Assembly (NCBI GenBank): GCA_024653405.1
Contig: JANLGB010000134.1
Span: 1-6,184, forward strand
Reading direction: 5' to 3'
Source of the DNA: Candidatus Saccharicenans sp.
GTDB taxonomy: Bacteria; Acidobacteriota; Aminicenantia; Aminicenantales; Saccharicenantaceae
DNA length: 6,184 bases
Part shown: one piece after another, positions 4,324 through 6,184 of the stretch
Layout of the letters: each line of letters opens with the position of its first letter
How positions within the stretch are numbered: the first letter of the stretch is position 1
Made by a program: the position numbers and the translations under genes
The notes under the pieces: model-generated
Told to the model about the DNA's origin: nothing
The model's database searches: none
Seen by the model: only the letters and a program-made list of their open reading frames with translations

Positions 4324-5742
4324 TTAATCGAAGATTTTGCCAGGGTTAAGGATGCCCTGGGGGTCCAAGGTCTGTTTTATTTTTTTCATCAGCTCGATCT
4401 GGGCCGGTTCCAGCGATAGCGGCAGGTATTTTTTCTTGTAAAGACCGATCCCATGCTCGCCGGAGATCACGCCACCCCGGCTTCCAGCGTCCCGGAACAA
4501 TTCCTGCCTGGCCGCTTCCAACCGGTCCTGGATTGCCTCCAGCTCAAGCGGAACCATCTGCCCGTTTTCATATCTGGCTTTCATCAGATGGGAATGGACG
4601 TTGCCGTCACCGGCATGGCCAAAAACCGGCAGCCACAGGTCATACTTCCTGGCCACTTCCTGGATTTTTCTGACGTGCCCGGCAATCTCGGAACGGGGAA
4701 CGCAGATATCCAGGATGTCTACCGTCTCCTTTTTGATAGCTTCGTAGATTTCAGACCGAATCTTCAACACCTCGGCCTGCTTGGCCGGAGTATCGGCTAC
4801 GAAAACATCCAGGGCTCCGTTTTCCAGCACCACGTCGGCGATCTGGTCGGTCAGTCGGCTGAGGTCATCTTCCGAAGGCGCATCGACTATTACCATCAGG
4901 TGGACTTCTCCCTGGTGGCTGGGCCAGTTGAGGTTCAGATGGCGCTCGCTCAAGCTGATAACGTCCAGCCCGACAAACTCCACGGCCATGGGCACCAGGC
5001 CTCGCTCAAAGATCAGCGGCACATTGTCTATCGCCTGCTCGATGCTGTTAAAAGGAATGACCATCGTTCGCAGGTAAGTTGGCCGGCTCATCACCTGGAC
5101 GATGGCCCTGGTGATGACTCCCAGAGTGCCTTCCGAGCCAATAAACAGGTTGACCAGGTTGTAGCCGGTGGAATTCTTGATCAATTTACCGCCAGGGTGA
5201 ATAACCCGGCCGTCAGCCAAGACCACTTCCAGCCCTCGAATATAATTCCTGATACTGCCGTATTTGACCGCCCGGCTGCCGCCGGCGTTGGTAGCAATCA
5301 TACCCCCGAACATGGCTCCCTCGTCCCCGGGATGCGGTGGGAAATAAAAGCCTTGCCTTTCCACCGCCTGGATGAACTCACCCAGAGTGAGGCCAGCTTC
5401 CACCACCGCCAGCTGGTTCTTGCGGTCTAGTTCCAAAAATCTGTTCATCCGCTGCATCGACAGGACCAGGCCGCCGTGAACAGGCACACAGCCACCGGCC
5501 AGACCCGTCCCGCCGCCCCTCGGGGTTACCGGAATATTATGCTCGGCCGCCAGCTTCAGGATGGCCGAGACTTCTTCGGTACTGCCCGGCCGTACCACCA
5601 CTTCCGGGGCGCAGCCTGGCCACTCCCAGACGTATTCATCATAGGTATAAGCGCAGACTTCATCCCGGCAGCTGAGGACGTTATTTTCCCCGCAAATGGC
5701 CACCAGCTCTTTCATCATTGCCTGGTCAATTTTTCCATACAT
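4324..5742 (-). CDS. glcD: GlcD/D-lactate dehydrogenase-type FAD-linked oxidase
   Basis: This 472-residue protein has the full length and domain order of the GlcD group of the VAO/PCMH flavoprotein superfamily. The FAD_binding_4 domain covers about residues 46-184: PRGGGTGLAGG (74-84), HPGDEGAMFGGMIATNAGG (137-155). STGYNLVNLFIGSEGTLGV (191-209) follows just after it. The FAD-oxidase C domain covers about 222-470: GHAGDGNVH (375-383), SGEHGIG (427-433) and the C-terminal LDPQGILNPGKIF. By homology with D-2-hydroxyglutarate dehydrogenase, H376, H383 and E429 should bind the catalytic metal. It would oxidise a 2-hydroxyacid such as glycolate, D-lactate or 2-hydroxyglutarate; the sequence does not decide which. 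It lacks Fe-S CCG domains, and no GlcF-like partner lies directly downstream. The protein is probably cytoplasmic and may associate with the membrane through a partner. The ATG at 5742 has a moderate GGGAGAGG ribosome binding site. A promoter candidate is centred near 5800. Confidence 0.92.
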   Translation of the reverse strand: MYGKIDQAMMKELVAICGENNVLSCRDEVCAYTYDEYVWEWPGCAPEVVVRPGSTEEVSAILKLAAEHNIPVTPRGGGTGLAGGCVPVHGGLVLSMQRMNRFLELDRKNQLAVVEAGLTLGEFIQAVERQGFYFPPHPGDEGAMFGGMIATNAGGSRAVKYGSIRNYIRGLEVVLADGRVIHPGGKLIKNSTGYNLVNLFIGSEGTLGVITRAIVQVMSRPTYLRTMVIPFNSIEQAIDNVPLIFERGLVPMAVEFVGLDVISLSERHLNLNWPSHQGEVHLMVIVDAPSEDDLSRLTDQIADVVLENGALDVFVADTPAKQAEVLKIRSEIYEAIKKETVDILDICVPRSEIAGHVRKIQEVARKYDLWLPVFGHAGDGNVHSHLMKARYENGQMVPLELEAIQDRLEAARQELFRDAGSRGGVISGEHGIGLYKKKYLPLSLEPAQIELMKKIKQTLDPQGILNPGKIFD

Positions 5743-5999
5743 GGCCAGCCTCTCCCATAATTTCTGATTTCATTGACAAAGGTTATTATTATACCGTTTA
5801 TGCCTTCAATTTCAGCCGGCGAAAATAAAAATCTGGTTATTTATATCAGTTGGCCTCATACCCAGTAACCAAAACCGAATCTTATTGCCGTCGGCTAAGA
5901 CCGGTCCAAAGATCTGAGGTTCCTCCCGCCGGGCCGAACTGGTGGCAATTTTCCAGGCAATTCCCGACCCCAATCAAAGTCCGGCCAATAACCCGGGCC
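5743..5999. other. 257-bp intergenic region between transketolase and the FAD oxidase
   Basis: No gene of useful length was seen; the longest minus-strand ATG frame I followed by eye has 15 codons. It holds the oxidase promoter, a direct repeat GGCAATT (5944-5950 and 5956-5962, 12-bp period), and an imperfect hairpin TCTTA..GCC/GGC..TAAGA (5880-5900). No convincing terminator for transketolase is visible. Confidence 0.5.
5788..5815 (-). promoter_or_regulatory. Promoter candidate of the FAD oxidase gene
   Basis: A perfect minus-strand -10 box TATAAT (5788-5793) is preceded, after 16 bp, by CTGAAA (5810-5815), four of six -35 bases. Transcription would begin near 5781, leaving a leader of about 38 nt. 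The flanking DNA is AT-rich, and the 257-bp gap after transketolase makes an independent promoter likely. Confidence 0.5.
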
Positions 6000-6184
6000 T
6001 TATAACAATGTCTTAACCGCCTTAACGATGGCCGCCGCATCTATTTCATACCTGGCCAGCAGTTCCTGGGGTTGGCCGGAGCGAGGCAACTGGCGCACGC
6101 AGAGATGTTTCCAGTATTTCTTTTCCGGCAGAACCAGGGCCACGGCCGTTCCCAGGCCGCCCTGCTCGAAATGGTCCTCAGCCA
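6000..6184 (-). CDS. tkt: Transketolase, C-terminal end only
   Basis: The frame enters from the right edge and gives 60 complete residues before TAA at 6000-6002. It begins AEDHFEQGGLGTAVALVL and ends VRQLPRSGQPQELLARYEID followed by AAAIVKAVKTLL. This matches the end of the transketolase C-terminal domain, where EDHxxxGGxG and PRSGxPxELLxxYxID are characteristic; the same pattern ends human transketolase. The enzyme transfers two-carbon ketol units in the non-oxidative pentose phosphate pathway using thiamine diphosphate, whose binding site lies in earlier domains outside the window. Whether the gene is full length or the separate C-terminal subunit of a split transketolase cannot be seen. 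Next on the same strand, after 257 bp, is the FAD oxidase. Confidence 0.9.
   Translation of the reverse strand, partial: AEDHFEQGGLGTAVALVLPEKKYWKHLCVRQLPRSGQPQELLARYEIDAAAIVKAVKTLL

Noticed and set aside
4453..5430. Plus-strand open frame of 325 codons opposite the FAD oxidase
   Set aside because: It is the antisense shadow of a gene with complete family motifs. The translation has no recognisable domain, and long antisense frames are common opposite GC-rich codons.
2768..5742. One operon from the FAD oxidase through the ACT gene to yugP
   Set aside because: The 393-bp gap and the good promoter in front of yugP argue for separate units. Read-through from the ACT gene into yugP remains possible.
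5773..5778. Perfect TTGACA on the plus strand
   Set aside because: The hexamer 17 bp downstream, GTTTAT, is a poor -10 box, and no plus-strand gene follows.

Overview
The window reads as ordinary bacterial chromosome, with all five recognisable protein genes on the minus strand. From right to left, in the direction of transcription, they are: the 3' end of a transketolase; a GlcD-type FAD-linked oxidase; a small protein of two tandem ACT domains; a YugP-type membrane zinc metallopeptidase; and a large exported M14 zinc carboxypeptidase that runs off the left edge. No phage, IS transposase, CRISPR, rRNA or tRNA was found. Coding DNA is moderately GC-rich and the promoter regions are strongly AT-rich. 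Good AGGAGG-type ribosome binding sites precede three of the four genes whose starts are visible. An exported, roughly 800+ residue M14 peptidase with a C-terminal GATase-like domain, together with this gene mix, suggests a heterotrophic bacterium of the Acidobacteriota/Aminicenantes/Bacteroidota kind. This is a loose inference; nothing here fixes the taxon.

Layout. 6000-6184 holds the last 60 residues of transketolase. A 257-bp gap carries a plausible promoter for the oxidase. 4324-5742 is the oxidase. The next gap (3931-4323) has no confident gene but is structured: a low-confidence 48-codon ORF with a lipobox-like N-terminus directly after the oxidase stop, a nested stem-loop at 4082-4141, a perfect A/T palindrome at 3974-3994, and an 8-bp hairpin three bases upstream of the ACT gene's ribosome binding site. 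The ACT gene probably starts at the second of two adjacent ATGs. YugP follows after 68 bp, which contain a good promoter with a 15-bp palindrome over its -10 box. A 370-bp gap with two adjacent inverted repeats leads to the M14 gene, which has its own sigma-70-like promoter and a strong Shine-Dalgarno sequence.

How the genes work together. The oxidase (2-hydroxyacid oxidation) and transketolase (pentose phosphate pathway) are metabolic. The ACT protein is a probable small-molecule sensor with no catalytic domain. The two peptidases act at the membrane and outside the cytoplasm. Gaps of 257, 393, 68 and 370 bp, with a promoter candidate in each of the last four genes' upstream regions (weak for the ACT gene), suggest mostly separate transcription units rather than one operon. 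ACT plus yugP is the only pair close enough to be partly co-transcribed. I see no convincing new biological system. The best leads are the leader structures upstream of the ACT gene, the small lipoprotein-like ORF, and the paired inverted repeats at 2480-2596.
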